Positions 44,534 through 52,693 of a stretch of DNA of 62,766 bases are shown in pieces (within the stretch, counting starts at the first letter, position 1; each line of letters starts with the position of its first letter). The position numbers and the translations under genes were made by a program. The stretch spans positions 1 to 62,766 of the forward strand of contig DLQB01000046.1 in NCBI GenBank assembly GCA_002477505.1. The letters run 5' to 3'. Below the pieces are notes generated by a model, which did not search any database, was not told where the DNA came from, and was given only the letters and a program-made list of their open reading frames with translations. This DNA is from Flavobacteriales bacterium UBA7443. Its GTDB lineage: Bacteria; Bacteroidota; Bacteroidia; Flavobacteriales_D; Sanyastnellaceae.

Positions 44534-46801
44534 TCAAAATGGATAACCAATGCCCAAATGAAGCGCCCCTTTTGATGGACCTTCTGAAATCCAACGCTTA
44601 CCGGGCATTTGCACGGGGTCATGCAAACGCAGTGCAGCATCCACTCGAAAAATAAAAAACTCGAAATCCAATCGGGCGCCAACACCCGCTCCCCAAGCCA
44701 GAGATCGCAAATCAAATGTGAGTTTTTCACTCGCTACATCGGCACTCGAATTTTGCAACCATACATTTCCTAAATCTGTAAAAAATGCCATTTCGAACAC
44801 TTCAGTCAGGTCTTTTCTTGTTTCGACGCTCAACTCGCCTTGCAAATCGCCGAGCCCCGAAACGAAACCGCCATTGAAATCATCAGGGTTTGCGAATCCC
44901 GGACCTAAATCGCGTGCACTCCATCCGCGCAAACCATTTGCTCCACCAGCGAAAAAAGACCGGTCAAATGGAATTCCATTAAAATTCGCACCGTTCACCG
45001 CCCAACCGCCGCGCAACCGCCCATGCCATGAAGTACCTTTCTGTTGGTTCTCTTTCCTCTCCCATATCCACTCTCCTTCCGTGCGGAAATAATGGGCAAA
45101 GGGAATGTTGCCGAGAAGCAATTGGCCCGATTCGTTGGAAGCCCAATTCCGATTATTTGCGAGTGCTTCCAATCCCCATCCGGTCCATTCTGCCTGGATG
45201 CGAAAGGAACCGCCCACCCTTGAACTGACCGACCAATCTGTTCTCCAATCTACCCGGGACAAGATCGATGCATAGTCCTGAAATCTTGCCGTCAAGTATG
45301 GATTCGATTGATCCTCGAGCCATTGGCGAAACCCCTCCTCTGTGCTGATTTTCAAACGCCTAAACTCCATCAAATCCATGCGAAATTCACTGCGACTTGC
45401 CGGATTCTCGATGAAGTGAAAACCCCACTTAAAAATCAATGAGTTTTGGGCATATTCAGGCCTGTTTTCACGGCCCCAATTGAAGGCAAAATCGGATCGC
45501 GCACGGTTGGAAGGACGCAATTTCAGCAAGGGAATCGGCGGAATTCCCAATGTTGAATAATGCGCCTGCACCATCCAAGCTCCGCTGTTGGGCACCAAGT
45601 AATCGTTCGAATATGAGAACGGCCGAGTAGAAGTGATTCCGCCTGACAATTGGATGTCCCACTCATCTCCGCGCCCTGAAGCAAGTCGATCCATTAACGA
45701 CCAGCTCAGAACAGGACCATATCGCGCATCCGTTCGCGTCATATCCAACGACGTCGTCATTCCAAATCGCTTAGCGGGATGAAGCAAAACATTCACATCA
45801 TAAATCAATTGTTCATTTACAAGTCCGTTGAAGGAACCTGGAATGTCCACACGCGAAACACACGGCAATTCGACAACGCGCCTCTGGGTCTCTTGCAAGA
45901 CTCTGTCATTGTAGCGCATCCCTTCTTCAATGGACATTAAAAATTCCACAACATTCGAGCGAATCAGCGAATCGTTTTCTGCACCTTCCACTGACCAGGT
46001 AACACGACCAAACCTAGCCTCTTTGTGCGGTTTGGGAGTTTCTTCATTGAACCAGCCCTCTGGTGCCAACTCAATTTCCAACTTCACTTCATGCAAATGT
46101 CGAGCTTGGCTCGTATCCGCTATAAAATTAACGTGGGATGCTTGCACAGAGGCAAATCCACGGTTGCGCAGGTCCCGTGCTACCTGATTTCGCGTGGCCT
46201 CCAGATCATCCACGGCGAAGTCATCGCCCGGCTTCATGTCAATCTCGATCTGGGAAACAGCACCATCCATGCCCATTTGATTGTCGGACCAATCAATCGA
46301 ACCAAGCTTCCACAATGGGCCTGGCTCCAAAAGATACCTAACCTCAACTGTCCGTTCCTTCGTAGAATCGATGACCGCACTACAATCCGCATCTAAAAAA
46401 CCCAATTGTTTGCTGATGAACTTGATGTTTAAAGCGGTCCGTTGCACGAGCGCAACATCAAGTTTTGCTGGTGACTCCCCTACCTTTTCCGATAACCACC
46501 AGCGAAGACCTCCGATTGGTTTGCCTAAATCTTGGCGGCGCTGAATGGCACGTTCAAGGGCAGCAGGGCGGACCAATCCGTGCAATCGCATAGGAATGCG
46601 TATCCCCAAGAATTTTGCATTGGAAGCGATACGCATACCGGAATCAAAGGATTCTGCTTTCAAATCAACCTGCTTGGGATTGGACCATTCAATCGTTTGA
46701 CTCTGCAGGTAAATGGCATCCTCTTCCATCATTCGCAACGGGGAACAACCCGACCCTGCGAACACGCAAACCGCCGCAAGATATCCATACCTTCGCCGCA
46801 A
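44534..46801 (-). CDS. tamL: Lipidated BamA/TamA-family outer-membrane protein (TamL-like)
   Basis: 755 residues from the TTG at 46801. The N-terminus (RRRYGYLAAVCVFAGSGC) is a lipoprotein signal, so the periplasmic part would be lipid-anchored, the hallmark of TamL. POTRA-like modules follow (about 80-360), and the C-terminal 400 residues form an Omp85 barrel with the usual FFAGGANGLRGWSARDLGPG segment (lid-loop VRGF/Y region) and ending in HLGIGYPF. TamL inserts or exports outer-membrane components together with TamB; tamB is not adjacent. An ATG at 46909 in the same frame would overlap the divergent methyltransferase gene by 95 nt, and the lipobox position argues for the downstream start. 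Confidence 0.75.
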   Translation of the reverse strand: MRRRYGYLAAVCVFAGSGCSPLRMMEEDAIYLQSQTIEWSNPKQVDLKAESFDSGMRIASNAKFLGIRIPMRLHGLVRPAALERAIQRRQDLGKPIGGLRWWLSEKVGESPAKLDVALVQRTALNIKFISKQLGFLDADCSAVIDSTKERTVEVRYLLEPGPLWKLGSIDWSDNQMGMDGAVSQIEIDMKPGDDFAVDDLEATRNQVARDLRNRGFASVQASHVNFIADTSQARHLHEVKLEIELAPEGWFNEETPKPHKEARFGRVTWSVEGAENDSLIRSNVVEFLMSIEEGMRYNDRVLQETQRRVVELPCVSRVDIPGSFNGLVNEQLIYDVNVLLHPAKRFGMTTSLDMTRTDARYGPVLSWSLMDRLASGRGDEWDIQLSGGITSTRPFSYSNDYLVPNSGAWMVQAHYSTLGIPPIPLLKLRPSNRARSDFAFNWGRENRPEYAQNSLIFKWGFHFIENPASRSEFRMDLMEFRRLKISTEEGFRQWLEDQSNPYLTARFQDYASILSRVDWRTDWSVSSRVGGSFRIQAEWTGWGLEALANNRNWASNESGQLLLGNIPFAHYFRTEGEWIWERKENQQKGTSWHGRLRGGWAVNGANFNGIPFDRSFFAGGANGLRGWSARDLGPGFANPDDFNGGFVSGLGDLQGELSVETRKDLTEVFEMAFFTDLGNVWLQNSSADVASEKLTFDLRSLAWGAGVGARLDFEFFIFRVDAALRLHDPVQMPGKRWISEGPSKGALHLGIGYPF

Positions 46802-46814
46802 GCTTTTACCACAA

Positions 46815-47564
46815 ATGACCCGCGAAGAAATCTTACAAGTTAAATCCTTGAGCAAGCGAACCGAACGCAAGGCGCGTGGACAATTTATCGTTGAAGGGAT
46901 TAAAAACATATCGGAATTGGCGTCAAGTCCGTTTGGAATTGAGCGAATTTACTATACGCAGGGCATGGACGAACACATTCCTGAACAACTTATGGCAAGA
47001 TCCCAAGCCGTGAGTTCAAAAGCAATGGACCGGATTTCTCAATTAAAAACGCCTCCAGGATTGATTGCTGTTGTGGGAATTCCCTCTCAAAACATGGACA
47101 TCCTCGATGAGCTTGCCAATCAAAAACTCCCCTTCGCTTTGGTCGCAGATGGAATACAAGATCCCGGAAACCTTGGAACCCTAATCCGTTCGGCCGATTG
47201 GTTTGGGATGCACGCCTTATTTGTTACCGAGAAAACAACAGACCCCTGGTCGACGAAATGTGTTCAGGCTTCCATGGGCTCCATTTTCAAAGTCCCTGTT
47301 TTGGAATGGAAAGATGAGTTTGAAGCGAAAACAGCGCTGCTAAAGCATTACGCATTGGACCTCGACGGCGTAACATATCATGAAGTAGCCTGGAGCGCTG
47401 GACTCATTTGGGTTGGTTCAGAAAGCCACGGACTGCAGGTGGCTGAAGCTTTGCCCCACCAGAAAATCACCATCCCCCGCCTCGGACGAGCTGAATCATT
47501 AAATGCTGGAGTTGCCGGCTCCATTGCTTGCGCAGAAATTGCGAGAAGCTTCGGCAAAACCTGA
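46815..47564 (+). CDS. TrmH-family RNA 2'-O-methyltransferase
   Basis: 249 residues. The N-terminal substrate-binding domain carries LSKRTERKARGQFIVEG; the SPOUT catalytic domain has DGIQDPGNLGTLIRSADWFG, TDPWSTKCVQASMGSIFKVPV and WVGSESHGL followed by IPRLGRAESLNAGVAGSIACAE, the three SpoU motifs. It should 2'-O-methylate a ribose in 23S rRNA or tRNA, with a deep trefoil knot binding SAM. The target nucleotide is not known. The start is only 13 nt from the TTG of the tamL-like gene, so the two promoters must lie inside the opposite genes. Confidence 0.92.
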   Translation: MTREEILQVKSLSKRTERKARGQFIVEGIKNISELASSPFGIERIYYTQGMDEHIPEQLMARSQAVSSKAMDRISQLKTPPGLIAVVGIPSQNMDILDELANQKLPFALVADGIQDPGNLGTLIRSADWFGMHALFVTEKTTDPWSTKCVQASMGSIFKVPVLEWKDEFEAKTALLKHYALDLDGVTYHEVAWSAGLIWVGSESHGLQVAEALPHQKITIPRLGRAESLNAGVAGSIACAEIARSFGKT

Positions 47565-47579
47565 AGAGGTAAAAAGTGG

Positions 47580-48743
47580 CTAAACCAGCTCTTTTTCGAT
47601 CGAATGGATGCGATTCAAGAGCGGCATGGATGTGATTTCACACCATTTACGGGTGATTTGTTCCTGTGAAAAGTTCAAGTCACTCATTGCATCGATCATC
47701 TCCTCCAATCGCTGAATACAGCGCTGACCGACCGCGTCACTGACAGCTTTGGGCGCCCAATCTTCAGGCCAATTTTTTACGTGCCCTTCATTCAAGTCCC
47801 ACAACTTTTTCGCTGCCCAATGCTGCGAGGGCCATTCCTTCATACCGGCATGAATCTTTTTATCCATTTGAATCGCCATGCTCACAGCGGGCCGAATGCC
47901 TTCCTTCGGTGCTTCCCAAAGCATCGGTTCCGAAAAAGCGACATGAACAGCGCCCTTGAAACCGAAAAGGCCTTGCTTCATACTCCTCTCATCTTCTCCC
48001 GCCTGCTTCTCATAATCGCCACCGTTCGCTTCGCGCAACAAGAGCTCCCGAACCTTCATTCCATCGCAAGGATCCCACTCGTAACTCAAGGTGACTGGGT
48101 GCACACGCATCGCGTTCCAATCCTCTCCATCCTTTCGATTCACCAGCATTCGAATCAATGCAGGCGAAGTTCGATCATCTCCATCTTTCGCTCTTCCTTC
48201 TCGATGTGCAAGCCACAAACTTGAGCGTTCTTCAAGTATGACATGCCGGACATAATCAGCAACTTCAGCACTGCTCATCAGCTGCTCCCGAGGCGTTCCG
48301 CCCCGACTGACGATGAAGCTTTTGTTCAATCGCACCAACGCCTCGACCCAGGGCGTTTCCAACAAATTACTGCCAATGCCTATTTGCGTGGTTGGATGGC
48401 CAAGAGACAACAGCCCCATATTGATCAAAGAAGGGTCTAAAACGATGTCTTTGTGATTGGAAATGAACAATGCACCATGCGAATCAAAGCCCTCAGGAAA
48501 AGAAAATGTAACTTCATCCGCAGTGTTATCAAGAACCAATTGCACAAACGGTTTTGAAACTTCTGCCTGAAAGTCATCAACGCTTTGAATGTTGGAAACC
48601 CCTTGAAGCAACTGCGATGCAGCCGCTTCGCCCATGAAAGGAATCAGTTGATCCGACCAATCCATCGACTGCAACAACGTCTGAATAGCACCAGGCACTT
48701 CACCCTTTAAAAAAGGCCGCATATGAGCAAATGTGTCTTGCAT
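47580..48743 (-). CDS. 1-acylglycerol-3-phosphate acyltransferase-like protein
   Basis: 387 residues, no signal peptide and no clear membrane helix. Acyltransferase motif I appears as SNHKDIVLD, with five residues between His97 and the Asp instead of the usual four; motif II-like VSRGGTPRE and motif III-like LAHREGRAKDGDD follow. The family belongs to the PlsB/PlsC group and probably acylates a glycerolipid. ATG 48743 is used because it leaves only 36 nt to the divergent helicase start. The pair shares a palindromic promoter region. Confidence 0.8.
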   Translation of the reverse strand: MQDTFAHMRPFLKGEVPGAIQTLLQSMDWSDQLIPFMGEAAASQLLQGVSNIQSVDDFQAEVSKPFVQLVLDNTADEVTFSFPEGFDSHGALFISNHKDIVLDPSLINMGLLSLGHPTTQIGIGSNLLETPWVEALVRLNKSFIVSRGGTPREQLMSSAEVADYVRHVILEERSSLWLAHREGRAKDGDDRTSPALIRMLVNRKDGEDWNAMRVHPVTLSYEWDPCDGMKVRELLLREANGGDYEKQAGEDERSMKQGLFGFKGAVHVAFSEPMLWEAPKEGIRPAVSMAIQMDKKIHAGMKEWPSQHWAAKKLWDLNEGHVKNWPEDWAPKAVSDAVGQRCIQRLEEMIDAMSDLNFSQEQITRKWCEITSMPLLNRIHSIEKELV

Positions 48744-48754
48744 GTTTCGAGCGC

Positions 48755-48773
48755 AATTTAGGCAACCTAAATT
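48755..48773. promoter_or_regulatory. Inverted repeat in the divergent acyltransferase-helicase promoter
   Basis: Arms AATTTAGG (48755-48762) and CCTAAATT (48766-48773), perfect over 8 bp with a CAA spacer. The right arm contains most of the helicase -7 box and the left arm a weaker minus-strand TAAATTGC box, so one site could control both genes. Confidence 0.4.
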
Positions 48774-48775
48774 TG
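48768..48775 (+). promoter_or_regulatory. -7 box exactly 4 nt before the DEAD-box helicase
   Basis: TAAATTTG matches all six defined positions of TAnnTTTG; the 4-nt spacer TCAC is followed by ATG 48780, predicting a leaderless mRNA. Confidence 0.7.
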
Positions 48776-48779
48776 TCAC

Positions 48780-50066
48780 ATGACATTTTCTGAGCTGAAG
48801 CTGACCCGACAATTCCTCAACGCGATCGAAGACGCCGGTTATCAGGAGCCTTCTCCCATCCAAATCAAGGCCATACCGCCTTTACGCTCCGGTCAAGATG
48901 TCATCGGGATTGCACAAACGGGAACGGGCAAAACAGCGGCTTTTCTTTTGCCGTTGCTCCAGAATCTCAAATACGCGCAACATGACGAGCCACGTGCACT
49001 TGTGCTGGCCCCCACTAAAGAACTCGCATTGCAGATCCATCATGAAGCGCTGAAATTCGCGGCGTATACGGACCTTCGAATCATAGCGCTGTACGGTGGA
49101 GTTGGACCCAAAAGCCAAATCGAAGCGCTTCAGGAAGGTTGCGATTTGGTCATTTGCACCCCAGGACGTTTCATTGAGCTTTACAGCCATGGTCATGTAA
49201 AGACAAAGCGGATCAAACAACTGGTATTGGACGAAGCCGATCGCATGATGGACATGGGATTCATGCCTCAATTGCGCCAAATCCAGGAGATTATCCCAAA
49301 CAAACGTCAGAACATGCTCTTCTCGGCCACTTTTCCACAACGCGTAGAACGGCTTGCCGACGAGTTCCTTTTGTGGCCCATACGGATTGAAGTCACCCCA
49401 GAATCAACGCCGGTTGAAACGGTTCGACAGCTGAAACTGGAGTTGCCCAATCATCGCACCAAGATTGCTTTCATTGAATGGTGGATCAAGAATTTCCTCG
49501 GTGAGAAACGCTTGTTAATTTTCGCACGCAAGAAAGAAGAAGCGGAAAATTTGGCCCGTTATCTTCAGCGTTCTTTTGATTTTGGAATTCGGACCATTCA
49601 CAGCAATAAAGGGCAAAATTCTCGCATCAATGCAATGGAGGATTTCAGATCTGGCGCTGTGCGAATACTGGTTTCCACGGATGTCGCAAGTCGCGGTATT
49701 GACGTGCCAGAAACGGAAATGGTCATCAACGCCTCCGTGCCGCGAGATCCGCATGAATATGTGCATCGCATTGGCCGAACAGGACGCGCTTTCCGGGATG
49801 GAACCGCACTGACCATTAACGATCCAGCAGAACGGTATGCGTTGGAGCGAATTGAAGCATTGGTCGGGGAACCACTGGAGGAAATAGAAGCACCGGAATC
49901 CCTGGAATCATTCGATACTCCTAGGCATGAGCGTCAGATGCAAGCACGAGAAATTGACCGTGAAATGCGCAAAAGAGATCCCAACTATCGAGGAGCCTTC
50001 CATGAAAAGAAAAAGAAAGGAAGCAAGACAACGTCTTCGCGGTCAAATCGGAAGCCGAGAAAGTAA
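48780..50066 (+). CDS. DEAD-box RNA helicase (RhlE type)
   Basis: 428 residues. Motifs in order: Q-motif (PSPIQIKAIPP), Walker A AQTGTGKT, PTKELALQ, CTPGRF, DEAD motif VLDEADRMMDMGF, SAT (FSATFPQ), the second RecA domain with HSNKGQNSR, STDVASRGIDVP and HRIGRTGRAFRDG. The basic tail (REIDREMRKRDPNYR...) is RNA-binding-like. It unwinds short RNA duplexes, often in ribosome assembly or cold adaptation. Its 3' end overlaps the convergent zinc-ribbon gene by 24 nt. Confidence 0.96.
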   Translation: MTFSELKLTRQFLNAIEDAGYQEPSPIQIKAIPPLRSGQDVIGIAQTGTGKTAAFLLPLLQNLKYAQHDEPRALVLAPTKELALQIHHEALKFAAYTDLRIIALYGGVGPKSQIEALQEGCDLVICTPGRFIELYSHGHVKTKRIKQLVLDEADRMMDMGFMPQLRQIQEIIPNKRQNMLFSATFPQRVERLADEFLLWPIRIEVTPESTPVETVRQLKLELPNHRTKIAFIEWWIKNFLGEKRLLIFARKKEEAENLARYLQRSFDFGIRTIHSNKGQNSRINAMEDFRSGAVRILVSTDVASRGIDVPETEMVINASVPRDPHEYVHRIGRTGRAFRDGTALTINDPAERYALERIEALVGEPLEEIEAPESLESFDTPRHERQMQAREIDREMRKRDPNYRGAFHEKKKKGSKTTSSRSNRKPRK

Positions 50067-50441
50067 TTTGTCAGGCAAGTCCGACCAGGGGGTCAAGCCT
50101 TCTCCATGCAAAATATAGCCTTCTTCATAGCACATGATCGCCAGGCGACCGTCATCCAAAGGCTGCACATGGGTGTGAAAATTGAAGTCAAAGCCTTTGC
50201 GGCGCAGCCAAATCATGCGGCTTTCCTCTGTCATTTCATCTTTGACCAAATCCTTTAGTGAGACGAGAAGCGACCAATTGCGAATCAACACTTTTTCCAC
50301 CTCTTTTACGGTGGAGGACTTCACATGACTTCTCCTATGTTGGCGCACGCGACAAACATCATTGCAGAATTTCTTGTCCATTCTGCCGCGCAATGTGCTG
50401 CCACATTCCTGGCAGCGACTACTGGGGAACTTTAGAATCAT
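50043..50441 (-). CDS. Zinc-ribbon protein of unknown function
   Basis: 132 residues from ATG 50441. The N-terminus has a four-cysteine ribbon: CQEC, then GRMDKKFCNDVC and an Arg-rich RVRQHRR segment, a form common in Bacteroidota zinc-ribbon proteins. The rest is a helical segment (LLVSLKDLVKDEMTEES) and a beta-rich end (ADLDDGRLAIMCYEEGYILHGEG-like). It could bind nucleic acid. An ATG at 50459 would add a further CxxC (MCFYCG) and is a real alternative. It overlaps the end of the DEAD-box gene by 24 nt, tail to tail. Confidence 0.65.
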   Translation of the reverse strand: MILKFPSSRCQECGSTLRGRMDKKFCNDVCRVRQHRRSHVKSSTVKEVEKVLIRNWSLLVSLKDLVKDEMTEESRMIWLRRKGFDFNFHTHVQPLDDGRLAIMCYEEGYILHGEGLTPWSDLPDKLLSRLPI

Positions 50442-50526
50442 GCCGCAATAAAAACACAAGTAACATACTTGTTATGTGTCGTTTACAACCGGCGCCACAA
50501 AATTCACAGCCGCAGACTAGCCCGCT

Positions 50527-51360
50527 TTAATGTGGCTTCAATTGAATTTTACCGACCAGATCAATAAATAGTTTTGTGAGCTTTGGCTCTGCTTTTTGAG
50601 CCATGGCAACTACTTCATCCAAATCAAAGGGTTTCAAAGCATCCGGATTGCATTCATCTGTGAGAACGCTCACGGCTGCGCAAGGCATTTTCATATGAAC
50701 GGAGGCAATGACCTCAGGAACAGTGGACATTCCCACTGCATCTGCGCCGATGGCACGCAAATAGCGATACTCCGCTCGTGTTTCCAATTGGGGACCCGCA
50801 ACACTGGCGTATACGCCTTTCTGAACATCGATGCCTAATTCCATTGCAGTCTCTTTCAAAAGGGCCGTAAGGGTTGCATCATATGGCTCGCTCATATCTG
50901 GGAATCGTGTTCCGAGGGTTGGGAAGTTAGCTCCACGGAGCGGCGTATCCGGCAACAGATTGATGTGGTCCTCAATCACCATTAATTCGCCTTTTCCAAA
51001 TGCAGGATTCAGGCTTCCGGAAGCATTCGAGATTAAAAGAGCCTTGGCGCCCAGCATCCTTGAAATCCGCACGGGCTTGACCACTTGCTCCATCGAATAG
51101 CCCTCGTAAAAATGAAATCGACCCTGCCAGGCGACTACTTTCTTGCCCTTTAAAACACCGTAAATGAGCTTCCCAAAATGCTGCTCAACCGTTGCTACCG
51201 GAAGGTGTGGAATTTGACTATAACTCCAAGAATGAATAATCTCAATGGAGTCCACAAGCCCTCCAAGTCCCGTACCAAGAACGATTGCTACATCCACGTC
51301 TTCTATGCCGCGCTCCCGCAAATAAGCTGTTGATTCATTCAATTCTATTAGTGCATCCAT
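50527..51360 (-). CDS. Purine-nucleoside phosphorylase
   Basis: 277 residues, trimeric PNP family (NP-II). Phosphate-binding GTGLGGL (29-35), QGRFHFYEGY, the ISNASGSLNP motif, VIEDHINL, VAGPQLETRAEYRYLRAIGADAVGMSTVPEV and the base-contacting Asn in TDECN. It cleaves inosine and guanosine to base plus ribose-1-phosphate in purine salvage. The gene stands alone on the minus strand, with 139 nt to the divergent dehydrogenase start. Confidence 0.95.
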   Translation of the reverse strand: MDALIELNESTAYLRERGIEDVDVAIVLGTGLGGLVDSIEIIHSWSYSQIPHLPVATVEQHFGKLIYGVLKGKKVVAWQGRFHFYEGYSMEQVVKPVRISRMLGAKALLISNASGSLNPAFGKGELMVIEDHINLLPDTPLRGANFPTLGTRFPDMSEPYDATLTALLKETAMELGIDVQKGVYASVAGPQLETRAEYRYLRAIGADAVGMSTVPEVIASVHMKMPCAAVSVLTDECNPDALKPFDLDEVVAMAQKAEPKLTKLFIDLVGKIQLKPH

Positions 51361-51499
51361 GCCCTCATTTTTATGTTTTGGGTGAAATCATCTCCGAAAT
51401 GATTCTGGCAACCCTTTGTACTCCTCAATATTGACCTCAACAAAGCTATAAAAACAAGATTGTCGACCTTTGAACCATTCGAAAGAAAAAAATACCCGA

Positions 51500-52687
51500 A
51501 TGCCAACGACCAATCCGACAAAACCCATCGCCATTGTTGGCGCCGGAGCCATGGGCTCTGGGATTGCGCAGGTAGCCGCTCAAGCAGGATGCTCCGTGAT
51601 CTTGCTTGACAGCCAGCAAGAAGCCCTAGATCGAAGCAATGCTGCCTTGCAAAAGGTGGCTGCACGGCAGGTAGCCAAAAATCGCTGGAGCCTGGATGAA
51701 TCCGAAGCCATTCAAGCCCGAATCCACCGAACCTGTGAATTTGAACAAGTGGCGGAATGTGACTTGGTCATCGAAGCCATTCTGGAGGACCTCGGGGCCA
51801 AAACAGCTCTCTTTCATTCCTTGGAAGAATGTGTAAAGCCATCGACCATACTCGCCACCAATACCTCTTCGCTTTCCATTACGGCATTGGCAGGCACATT
51901 GCGTCACCCCCAACGTTGCATTGGCTTGCACTTTTTCAATCCAGCCCCACTCATGGCACTGGTCGAAATTGTTCCGGCATTGCAAACAAGTCATGACGTA
52001 ATTGAGCAATGCCAATCCTGGTTGATGGACTGGAACAAATCTGCAGTCATTGCCAAGGACACTCCGGGATTCATCGTCAACCGACTGGCTCGACCGTTTT
52101 ACGGCGAGGCGTTGCGCATTGCTGAAGAAGGCGAATACGGAATCCATACCATTGACTCCGCAATGAAAGCAGTTGGATTCCGCATGGGACCTTTTGAATT
52201 GATGGATTTGATTGGCAACGATGTCAATTATGCCGTCACTTGCACGGTATTTGAGGCTTTTTATTTCGACCCTCGTTATCAGCCAAGCCTTATTCAAAAG
52301 CAACACGTGGATGCCGGATGGCTCGGAAAGAAAACAGGAAGAGGATATTACACCTACTTAGTGGATGGAACGCGCAAGGCAGAACCAGTGCCTGCGGACT
52401 TGGATGAAGCCGCTTTTGCGGACATCTCCAATCGCATTCTCGCACTCCTGATCAATGAAGCGGCGGACGCTTTGCGATTGAAAATCGCGAATGAACAAGA
52501 TCTGGAAACCGCCATGACCCGCGGTGTCAATTATCCGAAAGGGCTTCTGAAATGGAGCAATGATTGGGGAATCAGCAACGTGTTGAGCAAACTCGAAGCC
52601 ATGCAATCTACGTACGGCGAAGATCGTTACAGGCCTTCCCCTCTGCTGAAGGAAATGGCGCGCGAAGGAAGAGCCTTTAACGTCTAA
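51500..52687 (+). CDS. 3-hydroxyacyl-CoA dehydrogenase
   Basis: 395 residues. The Rossmann motif GAGAMGSG (14-21) starts the NAD domain; the catalytic His-Glu pair sits in LHFFNPAPLMALVEIV, and NRLARPFYGEALRI with GFRMGPFELMDLIG marks the 3HCDH C-terminal domain. A second, shorter 3HCDH_C-like repeat (about 300-395, ALLINEAADALRLKIA and GVNYPKGLLKWSNDWG) follows, as in PaaH-type enzymes of phenylacetate and fatty-acid breakdown. It oxidises 3-hydroxyacyl-CoA to 3-oxoacyl-CoA. ATG 51500 is preferred; the frame is open upstream to a TTG at 51470. Confidence 0.93.
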   Translation: MPTTNPTKPIAIVGAGAMGSGIAQVAAQAGCSVILLDSQQEALDRSNAALQKVAARQVAKNRWSLDESEAIQARIHRTCEFEQVAECDLVIEAILEDLGAKTALFHSLEECVKPSTILATNTSSLSITALAGTLRHPQRCIGLHFFNPAPLMALVEIVPALQTSHDVIEQCQSWLMDWNKSAVIAKDTPGFIVNRLARPFYGEALRIAEEGEYGIHTIDSAMKAVGFRMGPFELMDLIGNDVNYAVTCTVFEAFYFDPRYQPSLIQKQHVDAGWLGKKTGRGYYTYLVDGTRKAEPVPADLDEAAFADISNRILALLINEAADALRLKIANEQDLETAMTRGVNYPKGLLKWSNDWGISNVLSKLEAMQSTYGEDRYRPSPLLKEMAREGRAFNV

Positions 52688-52693
52688 CCATCA

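Noticed and set aside
51626..52306. 226-codon minus-strand frame opposite 3-hydroxyacyl-CoA dehydrogenase
   Set aside because: Antisense shadow of a gene with clear Rossmann and catalytic motifs.
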